In this document: positions 53,186-62,756 of the stretch, one piece after another | Numbering within the stretch: position 1 is the first letter of the stretch | Layout: each line of letters opens with the position of its first letter | Source: Nemertoderma westbladi | Lineage: Eukaryota; Xenacoelomorpha; Nemertodermatida; Nemertodermatidae | Length of the DNA: 64,000 nucleotides | NCBI GenBank assembly: GCA_032718475.1 | Contig: JAUCBJ010007264.1 | Coordinates: 1 to 64,000 of the forward strand | Reading direction: 5' to 3' | Position numbers and translations under genes: made by a program | Notes under the pieces: generated by a model | Seen by the model: the letters and a program-made list of their open reading frames with translations, nothing else | Told to the model about the DNA's origin: nothing | Databases searched by the model: none

Positions 53186-53757
53186 CTACTACTAAGATCG
53201 ACATGCTGCAATGCAGCCGCATTTTTAAGAATGCTGTGCCAACTTGTCAACAAAATTGCGCCGCCACAACTCCCAATCACCCATGTCATTTGCAAGATCA
53301 TCCGCATCTTCAAGGCCACTGTCCTTTAAGATGCGTCTCAAGAAAGTCATGGGCTGTCCACCATGCTTATTCACTCCATGAGGCTGCCAAAGTACAAGAT
53401 TATGCACTGGCTGGTCCTCACGGCGAAAGCAATGTCCTGCAAAGCGGAGGCGATTTTGTTCTAGTGTCAAGCTTGGGGGAACCAATGAGACACATCCAAT
53501 GTTATGTAGTGTCTGGTTGGAGGTGTGTGCATTGTACTTGACACAATGAACCCGGCGTAGCATTCTTGTGAATGTGCCATCCAGAGATTTGGTGTCCTCA
53601 GCAGTTAGACCCCAGCATGGACTCCCATAGAGGAGTACTGGAACTACTGCTGCTCTATATAATCGGACCTTAAGTTTCCGATTAATTCTCGGTGACTTCC
53701 AAATCCTGGAAAGCCTATTCAAGGCTGCCCATGCCTTTCCCTTACGGATACGGATAG
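53186..53757 (-). pseudogene. LINE, 5'-truncated copy 1 (C-terminal ORF and 3' end)
   Basis: Frame 53722-53225 encodes the C-terminal part of a LINE reverse transcriptase protein (RLSRIWKSPRINRKLKVRLYRAAVVPVLLYGSPCW ... RRNFVDKLAQHS, given here in pieces with omissions). It matches the plus-strand copy at 61085-61606 almost residue for residue. The LINE ends at about 53186 with GATCTTAGTAGTAGT-like sequence shared with 61625. This short copy has an intact tail frame, unlike copy 2, which has a TAA there. Confidence 0.85.
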
Positions 53758-53954
53758 GGGATCACGTTTCACGTTGCCCTGTTACGTATCAGTATCATCA
53801 TATGACATGACATTACTGTAGTTGTGAACGGTAACATACATGACAGGGAACCAATCAGAAGTAAGGGTACAACTGTATCACACTGTACTGAGTATATATA
53901 ACTAGGTGCACCTTTTACGGAAGATGGTAAGATGTCTTCAGTCATAAATATCCA
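53758..53954. other. Short spacer between two LINE fragments
   Basis: No supported feature. Confidence 0.5.
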
Positions 53955-54700
53955 GGTAAAACGCTGTGAGGATGCGGCCAATAAATTCGCGATTTTCTGT
54001 GCGGAAACATGCCCTTTGCCTTGAAACGTGCTGGAAGGTGCCTTACTTGCGACGGTATTTTACAGGTGCGAAGCCTGGTTGAGCTCTAATGTTAAAACAA
54101 TTGAGCGTCTATATATGAAGATGATTGAATGCCTGTTGGGGGTAAGAATACAAACTCCGAACGATATGTGTCTAGTCGAATTAGGAATGCCATATGCTCT
54201 GGATAGGATTCGGGAAGCGCAAAAACGTTTCGGACAAAATATGCTAAAGTTAGCTAACAGTGATATAGCGTATGTACAAGTGATGGAGATCTGTAAAAAT
54301 GCTAACACTAAGGGTTTTAAACACCCAGAGGCTGTTGGACAACAGTCTGAAAAGGGGACAAGATGCAAAGCAATTGACAATATAAAATTGAAGCCCAGTT
54401 CAGCTACCAAGTTTCAGACATACTGTACTTAAAGACATTGAATGTAGATAGCACTGTACACAACACCAAACTACATCCCCGATTATAAGCGGAAGGCATT
54501 TAGTCGGCTCCGCCTTATCTCGCACAACCTACGCATTGAAACGGGACGATGGAGTAGAACAGTCCGGGGGGAACGTGTGTGTGTGTGTGTGATGGCTTTT
54601 CTGTTCAGGATGAATCACATGTGCTACTGTCGTGCCCAATTACTGAGACAGAATTACTGAAACCGTCGATCTGTGTTTTGCGAGTATTGGGAATCTTTTT
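53955..54700 (+). pseudogene. LINE fragment of a different family, C-terminal part
   Basis: One frame reads VKRCEDAANKFAIFC, a TGA, then NVLEGALLATVFYRCEAW, YMKMIECLLGVRIQTPN and DMCLVELGMPYALDRIREAQK, the C-terminal region of L2/CR1-type LINE proteins. After stops near 54430 the sense resumes with YKRKAFSRLRLISHNLRIET and GRWSRTVRGERVC, then is disrupted by a GT microsatellite (about 54569-54592). The N-terminal reverse transcriptase is absent. Confidence 0.72.
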
Positions 54701-54890
54701 GGGTCTAAGAACTGTGTAAGCCTGTGTAATTATGTAGATAGGGTTTTTGATTGCATCCGTAGTTAAAAGGTAAGTAGGGTAGGTCCAATGGACGTCTTGT
54801 TATGGACGTCTTTTTAGAGATGTTGTAAGGATTACTTTTTTGGATAATTTTCAGTATATGATCATATTTTCTGTGCTGTTTTTGTAAAAT

Positions 54891-55378
54891 GTGGCGGCCA
54901 CCCTAGAAACGTACCTTAACGTAGAGAACATAGTTCTGAGATAAACGCATTTAAAGTTTTTACCTTGAAAATTTTGTTAAATTTTTTAAATTTTTTAAAA
55001 TTTTTTAGCAGCTGATTCTACATTCGCGATTTCAGCCAAATTCGGACAATTTCAGCCAATTTCAGCCAAAATATGACTCACCCCCAGATGGCTGACTGAT
55101 GTCCGAAGTCCAATTTTTCGTCCAAATATATGCCAATTTGAGCTAAAATCGGCCAATTTGAGTCAAAATGAGCCAAATTAAAATTTTCAACTTTTTGACA
55201 AAAATGTCAAAAATTATTCGAAAAGTGTTTTAGAAAAACGGCCATATCTCACAAACCAAACAAGATCTCGCTTAGCCGTTTTCATTTTCGAATTCTACGG
55301 AAAATTCTGCATCGAATGAAGCAATAAAACAAAAATTGACATTCCTACGCTAAGGTCTGTTTCTAGGGTGGCCGCCAC
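54891..55378. mobile_element. 488-bp terminal-inverted-repeat element (MITE)
   Basis: GTGGCGGCCACCCTAGAAAC (54891-54910) is the exact inverse of 55359-55378. The match extends to about 34-38 bp with three mismatches. The interior is AT-rich, with repeated ATTTCAGCCAAWTT words and no ORF. Both sides show AAAT, so a 4-bp duplication is possible but unclear. The superfamily is unknown. Confidence 0.85.
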
Positions 55379-55802
55379 AAATGTAGTTGTAATAATTATC
55401 AATAAATATATAATATATATATACAAAGTACAATAATTTTGGCAACCTCATCGATTTATACTAAGCCTGTGTAGAAATCCATTACATAAGGCATTATTCA
55501 TCTTCAACACCAGATTTTATTGGTGATATTTTACCATTGCGTCTATGGCACGTTTCGTTTATTTCATTTTTTGCAAAAACTGATGACTGTATTTTTCTGA
55601 AAATTGCTTTATACACCCATTCAGACCATACACTACAGGAGGGTACTAAAAACAACACAATTGACCGGATAGTTTCGGAGCCTTTCGTGTGACAAACAGA
55701 CAGTCAGACAAACAAACAGACATGATTTTCTTACAGTAAGTAAATCTGAAGATTTAAAAAGAAAATAATACAGCCTTTGCTGCAATATTTTGGTAAATCT
55801 TT
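55379..55802. other. Intergenic, no gene
   Basis: AT-rich, no supported feature. Confidence 0.6.
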
Positions 55803-56066
55803 TGGACGGATCCATACTGGATGTTGGACGGATCCATACTGGATGCTGGACGGATCCATACTGGATGTTGGACGGATCCATACTGGATGTTGGACGGATC
55901 CATAATGGATGTTGGACGGATCCATACTGGATGTTGGACGGATCCATACTGGATGTTGGACGGATCCATACCGGATGTTGGACAGATCCATACTGGATGT
56001 TGGACGGATCCATACTGGATGTTGGACGGATCTATACTGGATGTTGGACGGATCCGTACTGGATGT
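55803..56066. repeat. 22-bp tandem repeat, 12 copies
   Basis: The unit GGACGGATCCATACTGGATGTT (22 bp) is repeated twelve times with single-base variants. Because 22 is not a multiple of three, all frames on both strands stay open, which creates several false ORFs of 60-125 codons here. Confidence 0.95.
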
Positions 56067-56519
56067 CCTTATTTCTCAAACGTGTTTGTTTGTTTGGTTG
56101 TTTGGTTGTTTGTTTTGTACACACAACTTCTTGCACTTAATGTTGATGGATTTGGATGAAACTTTGATGATAGGTTCATTATCGGACCTAGTTGTGTATG
56201 GAAGGTTTTGGTTACTAGGGACCTGTTGGTTGCCTAGCAACAGTGAAATTAATGACCGATCATAATCGTAGGATACACTCAATCAAAATTTTGTCGACAC
56301 CCCAAAAGGAGCACCTATTGGTCATGCTTTATGCGAAATTTCGCTTTATTTCATTTAGAATTGTAGGAGAAGATTACAATTTACATACTGAATTTACATA
56401 CCTTGTAGCTACAGTGGATGAAAAATATTTATAGATAAATCATCTACATTAATTGATAATACTATCACCATAGATAACATAACTATTGACGTAGTCCGCA
56501 TAATTAGTATCCAAGCAGA
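56067..56519. other. Intergenic, no gene
   Basis: No supported feature other than TTTG-rich tracts after the tandem array. Confidence 0.55.
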
Positions 56520-57261
56520 TTAGCAGTGACGGCCGCATTGGTACAAAGTGGATCCCATTAAATTCCAAGTGCCACTGTGCCATTCCTCAGTTTCACTTTC
56601 ATAATAACACTTCATGCCAGGGCAATCTTCCTTATATAGTTCGTTCTAACAAACAATAAATCATCACAAACAAAATTAATCGTAACAAACTAGTAATTTA
56701 TCTAAACCTTAACATTATCCACCAAATCCCAATTTACTGTAGTATATCGATTTTGTATATAAACCGCAAGTACGAATAATTATATTTGATATATTAATAA
56801 TAGATATTGCCATATTGGGCTAAATAGGATCTGAAATCCTTATAGGGGGAAAGGAGCAGGTTACAGTGGAACGCTATTTTAACCAAAACAATAAACTAGC
56901 ACAATAGAACAGGTTACAGTTATATTTTTGAGAATAATCAGCTGTTATTTGCGTCGAATTTCCCGATTACTTTTACGTAATGAGGACACCCACTCACTAC
57001 TCTTAAACAACAACAGCGTATACTACGAGAACGTATGGTAGTCGATTATCGCCTTGGATTATCCTATTTGAGATTCTTACCAACCTGAGAGCAGCATTTT
57101 GTACAGGTGAGTTTATCTCCAAAGTGGCATTTCTGATTCCGCTCGGCAACGTCCAGGAATGCATCAGCCTCAGACTTGTTTACCTCAGGGTGAGGGAGTT
57201 CCCGTCCAAGGGTCATACAGATGTGTAACAATACAACAGATAATATCAACATAGAGTTCAT
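56520..57261 (-). CDS. Secreted cysteine-rich peptide, two exons
   Basis: Exon 1 is 57085-57261 and exon 2 is 56520-56645, giving 100 residues. Residues 1-19 form a clear signal peptide (LILSVVLL core). An acidic stretch follows (about 20-42, possibly a propeptide). The mature part has eight cysteines at 45, 53, 56, 57, 67, 72, 96 and 100, which could make four disulfides. Exon 2 ends in Cys then TAA, starts after TTTGTTTGTTAG, and joins exon 1 at phase 0 if the donor is CAG|GTTGGT. A stronger-looking donor four bases on (G|GTAAGA) breaks the exon 2 frame, so the splice site is uncertain or an extra exon exists. It could be an antimicrobial, signalling or toxin-like peptide; I recognise no family. 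Confidence 0.65.
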
Positions 57262-58352
57262 TTTGTATAGTTCTAACTTCAACCTGGATTTGTTTTTACT
57301 ATGTAAAAGATATACCAGTACTGTATACAACAAACTAGTTTTAATAGTAAAAAAATATTGTCTTATTTCGCAATAGCCTAAATATTTATTTAGATGAGGC
57401 GATCTGACAATATCGCGTGGCTTTTGTCTGAGTTCTTTAATAATCGTAAATCATTATCCGAAATTGCAATATGTGACTTCAGTCAATTCTACTGTACTGT
57501 ATTGCAGGGGGTACCGATAAAGGTGGTGGTGATACGGGTGTAATATACAGATATTGTGGTATTATCAGCCATTTTTATGCAATAAATTATTTTCCGCGCA
57601 GCTCGCCAGATCGCCAGCGAGAGTTTTATTGTCTATAGTCTACGGATACTGGGCATTTGGTGGGTAGACCAAATAGTAGACCAGGCATAACATTGTAACT
57701 ACGGTGGTCACAATAATGTGGGCCTAGTAATAAAGTAATCATGTAATAATTAAAGGTAGTCGGTTATAGTCGTAGTCTGATGAACATTCATTGTTAGCAA
57801 GACATGTGCTGTAATATTGCACATTAATTAAAATAGAATTCAGATTGATAAATCTAAATTAAATCGTATAATCAAGGTGCAACATGAATTTAACATTAAC
57901 TTACCGCAATACAATACAATACATGGCTTAGATTAATTTTTCCCATTAAATTTATAATGTTCATTTTGTGTTAATAATTGATGTAATGTTTTGAAACAGG
58001 TAACTAACTCTCTGGGTTTGAACTTGACGACAACTGACATACCTAATTTCTTCGAATAAGAGCCTGGGCGTTTAAGTTTATAAATTGGGGAGCTGTTTAT
58101 TCGAGGGGGACGTTTATTCGGGGAAGGCGTTGTGGTTGGAGTGGGGGGCAATTTTGTTTATATTCTAGATTTTCAGCATTTTGAATCTAACCTAATAAAT
58201 AATTTTGTTAAATTCAAGAAAACAAGTTAAACAAATAAAATAATTCAAATAAAACCAGGATTATATTTATTGCACATACAGCCTACTACCGCGCTACAAC
58301 ACTCTACAGTATATTTACCTTCAGTCACATGACATTTGGCCCTATATATTAA
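57262..58352. other. Intergenic, no clear gene
   Basis: A minus-strand frame at 57933-58151 lies over a repeat-like segment with CGTTTATTCG words (58075-58140) and is not accepted as a gene. GTAC- and AGGCCT-rich words occur. Confidence 0.55.
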
Positions 58353-59170
58353 CCCTTTCGGTACCTAACTGGAAATTATTTAAACCCCCAATTGCCCAAC
58401 TCTAATTCATGAATTTCTGAAGTCTGTCAGTCTTTCTGTCAGTTTGTCTGTCAAGACTTTAGAAAGAATAAAATCTACTAACATTCTCGCTAAGGGGGTT
58501 TTCCTTGTCAAGGATTTCATTTCCGCTGTGAGTTTTCACTTTTGACCCTACCCAGACTGTCTGTCGGTCTGTCTGTCGGTCTGTCTGTCAGTCTGTCCGT
58601 CAAAAGTATAAGGAATCACATTAGCTAATTAAAATTCTTGCTATGGGGGTTTTCCTGGTCAAGGATTTCATTTCCGCCGTTAGTTTTCACTTTTAACCCT
58701 ATGCAGACTGTCTGTCGGTCTGTCTGTCTGTCAGTATGTCCGTCGAATATATAAGGAATCACATTAGCTAATTAAAATTATCTCTATGGGGGTTTTCCTT
58801 GTGAAGGATTCATTTCCGCTGTCAGTTTTCACTTTTGACCCTATCCAGACTGTCTGTCGGTCTGTCTGTCGGTCAGGCTTTTTTGTTTAGGCTGTTTAGT
58901 CAGTTTATGCCTACCTTACTGCAGTACTGTTTTATTCTGTTATTGCTAAAGTCTGGCAGTCTGTAAGCAGGTCGGCAGTAGGCCTACCGGTAGTTAAATT
59001 ACAGTAGATACAAGCTGAAATGCGCCGCTAACATATAGAAGCATGTACTTAATAATAATAGTCCAGCAACATTTTCCCTACTTAGATATCGAATAAATGT
59101 CATGGAACAGACGTGTGTGTCATGGCGCAATACCCATGGAACAGACGTATGTGCCATGGTACCGAAAGGG
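58353..59170. mobile_element. piggyBac-type MITE flanked by TTAA
   Basis: TTAA (58349-58352) is followed by CCCTTTCGGTACC (58353-58365), and GGTACCGAAAGGG (59158-59170) is followed by TTAA (59171-59174). A TTAA target and CCC-starting 13-bp perfect inverted termini are the piggyBac hallmark. The 818-bp interior has no transposase; it holds about three imperfect 150-bp repeats with TCTGTCGGTCTGTCTG runs and a repeated CATGGAACAGACGT near the right end. Confidence 0.85.
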
Positions 59171-59194
59171 TTAATGATAATCGTATCCGACAGT

Positions 59195-59404
59195 GAATAC
59201 TATGTCGGTGTATCTTTGGATTTTTGTAAAGCCTTCGAGACAGTAAACCACTAAATCCTGATACAAAAATGACAACGCTATGGGATCACTGATGTTGCCC
59301 TTGTCTGGATTACTAGCTACCTTACATATCGAGTGCAATATGTGACTATAGGTACAGCCAAATCAAACTATGCTACAATTGTAATAGGATTGCCACAAGG
59401 GTCG
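59195..59404 (+). pseudogene. LINE reverse-transcriptase fragment (jockey/CR1-like)
   Basis: One frame reads EYYVGVSLDFCKAFETVNH, stop, ILIQK, stop, then QRYGITDVALVWITSYLT and ATIVIGLPQGS. These match the LDFxKAFDTVNH and PQGS blocks of LINE reverse transcriptase. Two in-frame stops show it is dead. Ends at PQGS, followed by a poly-G/poly-C region (59420-59490). Confidence 0.8.
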
Positions 59405-59419
59405 CCAGGCCCGTACCGT

Positions 59420-59490
59420 GCGGGGGGGGGGGGGGGGGGGCTTTGAGGGCACTGCCCCCCCAGACAAGACCCACTGCCCCCCCCCCCCAG
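59420..59490. repeat. Poly-G and poly-C low-complexity block
   Basis: About 20 G near 59421-59440, then a C-rich part with a run near 59478-59489. The interval GGGCACTGCCCCCC forms a hairpin. Confidence 0.75.
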
Positions 59491-59584
59491 TCATGTCTTG
59501 CCTTTTATTAACACGTCGTCATATTAGTCATGATATTGTTGGTAATCAATATTATTGGATTCACATACAGGTACTACTTCTACC

Positions 59585-61625
59585 CACTGACCTGACTCCC
59601 CACCATTACTTTTGGTCAAATCTGCCTTGCCGCGGCATGACAAGTCCTCTCTGTTGCAACAGCCAAGTGTGAGATCCAGTTTCACACTACAGCTGAGCAC
59701 CAGGTATGAGGCTCTTGCCTCTGAGGCGGCAGATCACTGTGAGGGCTATACTGTCTTTACAGAAGCAGTTAAGTTAGCAGCTGCAGAAACAGTTCCTGTA
59801 TACCCTCGAAACAGGAAAAGGACCCCCTGGGCTGACAACAAAATTCAGAAGTGCCGAAATGACCTTCATAAGGCGCAGAAAGAGTCCCGACTCAAACAGA
59901 CTACAGCGGCCAAGAATGCAGTTAAGGCTGCATCTAGGTCCCAAAAAAATCTAGGTCCTTTGAAAAGCTCCTAAATAATGACAGGGTATTGCTTGATAAC
60001 TTTATAGAAGTAAAAGTGTCGGAGTCTGTACTCCCAGATATTCCCATTGGTGATATCTCCTTTGCAGAAGTGAAGGCTGCTGCAAATAGCATTAAGACCA
60101 ATCGTGCCAGTGGAGTAGATGGTGTTCCCCTTGAGGTCTTTAAAATACCTGAGTTTTTAAAGCTCATCTATCCCATCATAGTAGACATGTACCGAACAAC
60201 AAGAGTCCCGCAAGAAATGAAAACAAATAAGTTGGTGCCAGTTCCCAAGAAGGGCAACCTAACACTCTATGGTTCTTTTCGGGGAAACTCATTGATCTCG
60301 ATTGCTGCAAAGCTATACAATAGAATTCTATTAAATCGCATCAGGGATCCCATTGAGAGACTGCTCCGGGGAAATCAGAATGGGTTCCGTAAAGGTCGTG
60401 GGACCATGGAGCCCATTTTGGCACTTAGAAGGATAATTGAAGAGTTATCAAAAAAGAAAGACAGGTATCTTCTATCTGACTGTTATCTTTGTTGACTTCT
60501 TCAAGGCCTTTGATTCAGTCTCTCGCTCACGTATGTTCAGCATACTTTCATTATATGGGATTCCTGATGAAATTATTGCAGCAATCAGATAAGTATACGA
60601 TGGTTCGACAACATTTGTGTCTACTGTTGACGGTGACACAGAACCATTTGAAGTGTTATGGGGCGTCCTCCAGGGAGACACACTTGCACCATTCTTGTTC
60701 ATAATTGTTGTTGACTATGTTCTACGCATGTCCTTAGATCATCATAATGATGATGGGGTGATGATAACTCCACCTACTGGCTCCAGAAGTCGAGGAAATC
60801 CTGCCAAGTGCCTAACTGATCTAGACTTTGCTGATGACTTAGGAATACTCTCAGAATCACTAGAGGGAGCCCAACGGCTCCTCAGCGCATTAGAACATGC
60901 TGCTTCTAGTGTTGGTCTTTATATTAACTCCAGAAAGACCAAAATTTTGACAGTTAACTTTGAAAGTCCTCAGCAAGTCTCTGGTCGGATGAGCATAAGC
61001 TCAAAGGATGGTATACTTGAGCATGTGGACAACGTCTGTTACCTGGGATCATGGATCCGGAAGTCAGGTGAGGACCTTCGAATACGTAAGGGAAAGGCAT
61101 GGGCAGCCTTGAATAGGCTTTCCAGGATTTGGAAGTCACCGAGAATTAATCGGAAACTTAAGGTCCGATTATTTAGAGCAGCAGTAGTTCCAGTACTCCT
61201 CTATGGGAGTCCATGCTGGGCTCTAACTTCTAAGGACACCAAATCTCTGGATGGCACATTCACAAGAATGCTACGCCGGGTTCATTGTGTCAAGTACAAT
61301 GCACACATCTCCAACCAGACACTATATAACATTGGAGGTGTCTCATTGGTTCCCACAAGCTTGATACTAGAATAAAATCGCCTGCGCTTTGCAGGACATT
61401 GCTTTCGCCGTGAGGATCAGCCAGTGCATAATCTTGTACTTTGGCAGCCTCATGGAGTGAATAAGCATGGTCGACAGCCCATGACTTTCTTGAGACGCAT
61501 CTTAAAGGACACTGGCCTTGAAGATGAGGATGATCTAGCAAATGTCATGGGTGATAGGGAGTTGTGGCGGTGCAATTTTGTCGATAAGCCGGCACAGCAT
61601 TCTTAAAAATGCAGCTGCAATGCAG
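59585..61625 (+). pseudogene. LINE copy 2: end of endonuclease, reverse transcriptase, C-terminal domain
   Basis: It begins with an endonuclease remnant (LTPHHY, then LVKSALPRHDKSS after a frameshift), then the linker (RYEALASEA ... RKRTPWADNKIQ). The reverse transcriptase follows: KTNRASGVDGVPLEVFK, FRGNSLISIAAKLYN, QNGFRKGRGTMEP, VDFFKAFDSV, GVLQGDTLAPFLF and LDFADDLGIL. Frameshifts lie near 59975 and 60480, stops at about 60590 and 61373 (TAA where copy 1 has a CAA codon). Ends with RRxNFVDK-like sequence. The family is common in marine invertebrates; I cannot name the clade securely. Confidence 0.87.
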
Positions 61626-61656
61626 CATGCCGATCCTAGTAGTAGTATGCAATAAT

Positions 61657-61972
61657 TATTGATTGTACCAAATAATAGCAAATAGTTCGGACACTGTTTT
61701 TCGAGAGCAAACCGTATTTTTTATCTTTTGTAAAACAAAGCAAATTCCTTACAATTTGTCATTTTTAGTTTATTTAATTGGAAATTTACATTTTTTACAT
61801 ACATACAGTACTGTACATGGCAAAATACCACAATGACAATTCTACTGACAGAAAGCTGGAATTGAAAAACAAAGTATGTTTTCAGTATCGTAGCGTCTTG
61901 GACCACGGGATTGTGGTGGGGACTACTGTATATCTCATTGATCTGTTTCCTCTTCCACATTGGAGTTAAGTT
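61657..61972 (+). repeat. Dispersed repeat, copy 2 (inverted relative to 49308-49633)
   Basis: Begins ATTATTGATTGTACCAAATA about 30 bp after the LINE end and ends CCACATTGGAGTTA. No ORF of interest. Confidence 0.8.
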
Positions 61973-62756
61973 TAAATATGAAGCGAGTTTGAAAGCTGTC
62001 GTTCGCGGCGAATACATGCTAAAATCGAGTTATATTGGTGTTGTAAGGGTCTAAGCCACGATTCTAAGTAAAACAAATTCCTTTTTATCATATGGCCATT
62101 TCGTGTATTAACACACGTTTTCAGTGATATAAATATATATTAAAATGTTTACAGAATTTACATATTAAAATAAGTACGTACGCGGTTAAATTTAATTGAA
62201 TAATACTGTAAAAGATACTAATTTATACGAGGCTATCGTACAGTACATGCCTGGTTATTTTCGGATGAACAATCGATAAAATGCGAAGTGTGAATAAAAT
62301 ATGAGCAGTGGTAAAAAGAGAGATTAGGCTGACATGGAGGATAAGTTAAATTAAAATAGGTAAGGAAAATAAAGTTAATATATAATAATGTGATACTTTT
62401 CGGATGAACATTCGATAAAATGCGAAGATACAATTAATTAAGTTAAAATAATTAAATATAAATAAAAAGATTTACGGCAATTCAGGTATGGACGGCTAGG
62501 AAGGTACAATTAAATAAAATGAAATAAAGTGAAATGAAATAAAATATTATTTAAAACATGAGCAGACAATCGATAAAATTCATAAAATGAGATAAAGTTG
62601 ATAGATGACACCACAATGCTGGAATAAATTACTGCAGGTCTAGCAGCTGTTGAAACGAGCCGCAAACAATAATAAAATATATAATATAATATAACACCAC
62701 CATTGAAGTTACGCTATTGTTATACAAAGTGAATCGAGTTACAAAAAGCAGAATGA
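61973..62756. other. Intergenic or 3' region of the Penelope-like element
   Basis: AT-rich. The string TTTTCGGATGAACAWTCGAT with AAAATGCGAAG occurs at about 62250 and 62398, with a partial third copy near 62565, so a direct repeat of about 150 bp lies downstream of the Penelope-like ORF. No gene is seen. Confidence 0.6.

Noticed and set aside
55633-56265. Repetitive proteins of 85-126 codons
   Set aside because: Translation of a 22-bp tandem array in several frames and both strands.
57779-57830. CTGATGA as a hammerhead ribozyme core
   Set aside because: No following stem II and no GAAA at the required place; other CTGATGA strings (1085, 60554) fail as well.
57933-58151. 72-codon minus-strand frame with proline-rich start
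   Set aside because: Overlies CGTTTATTCG repeat words of a probable dispersed repeat; no domain.
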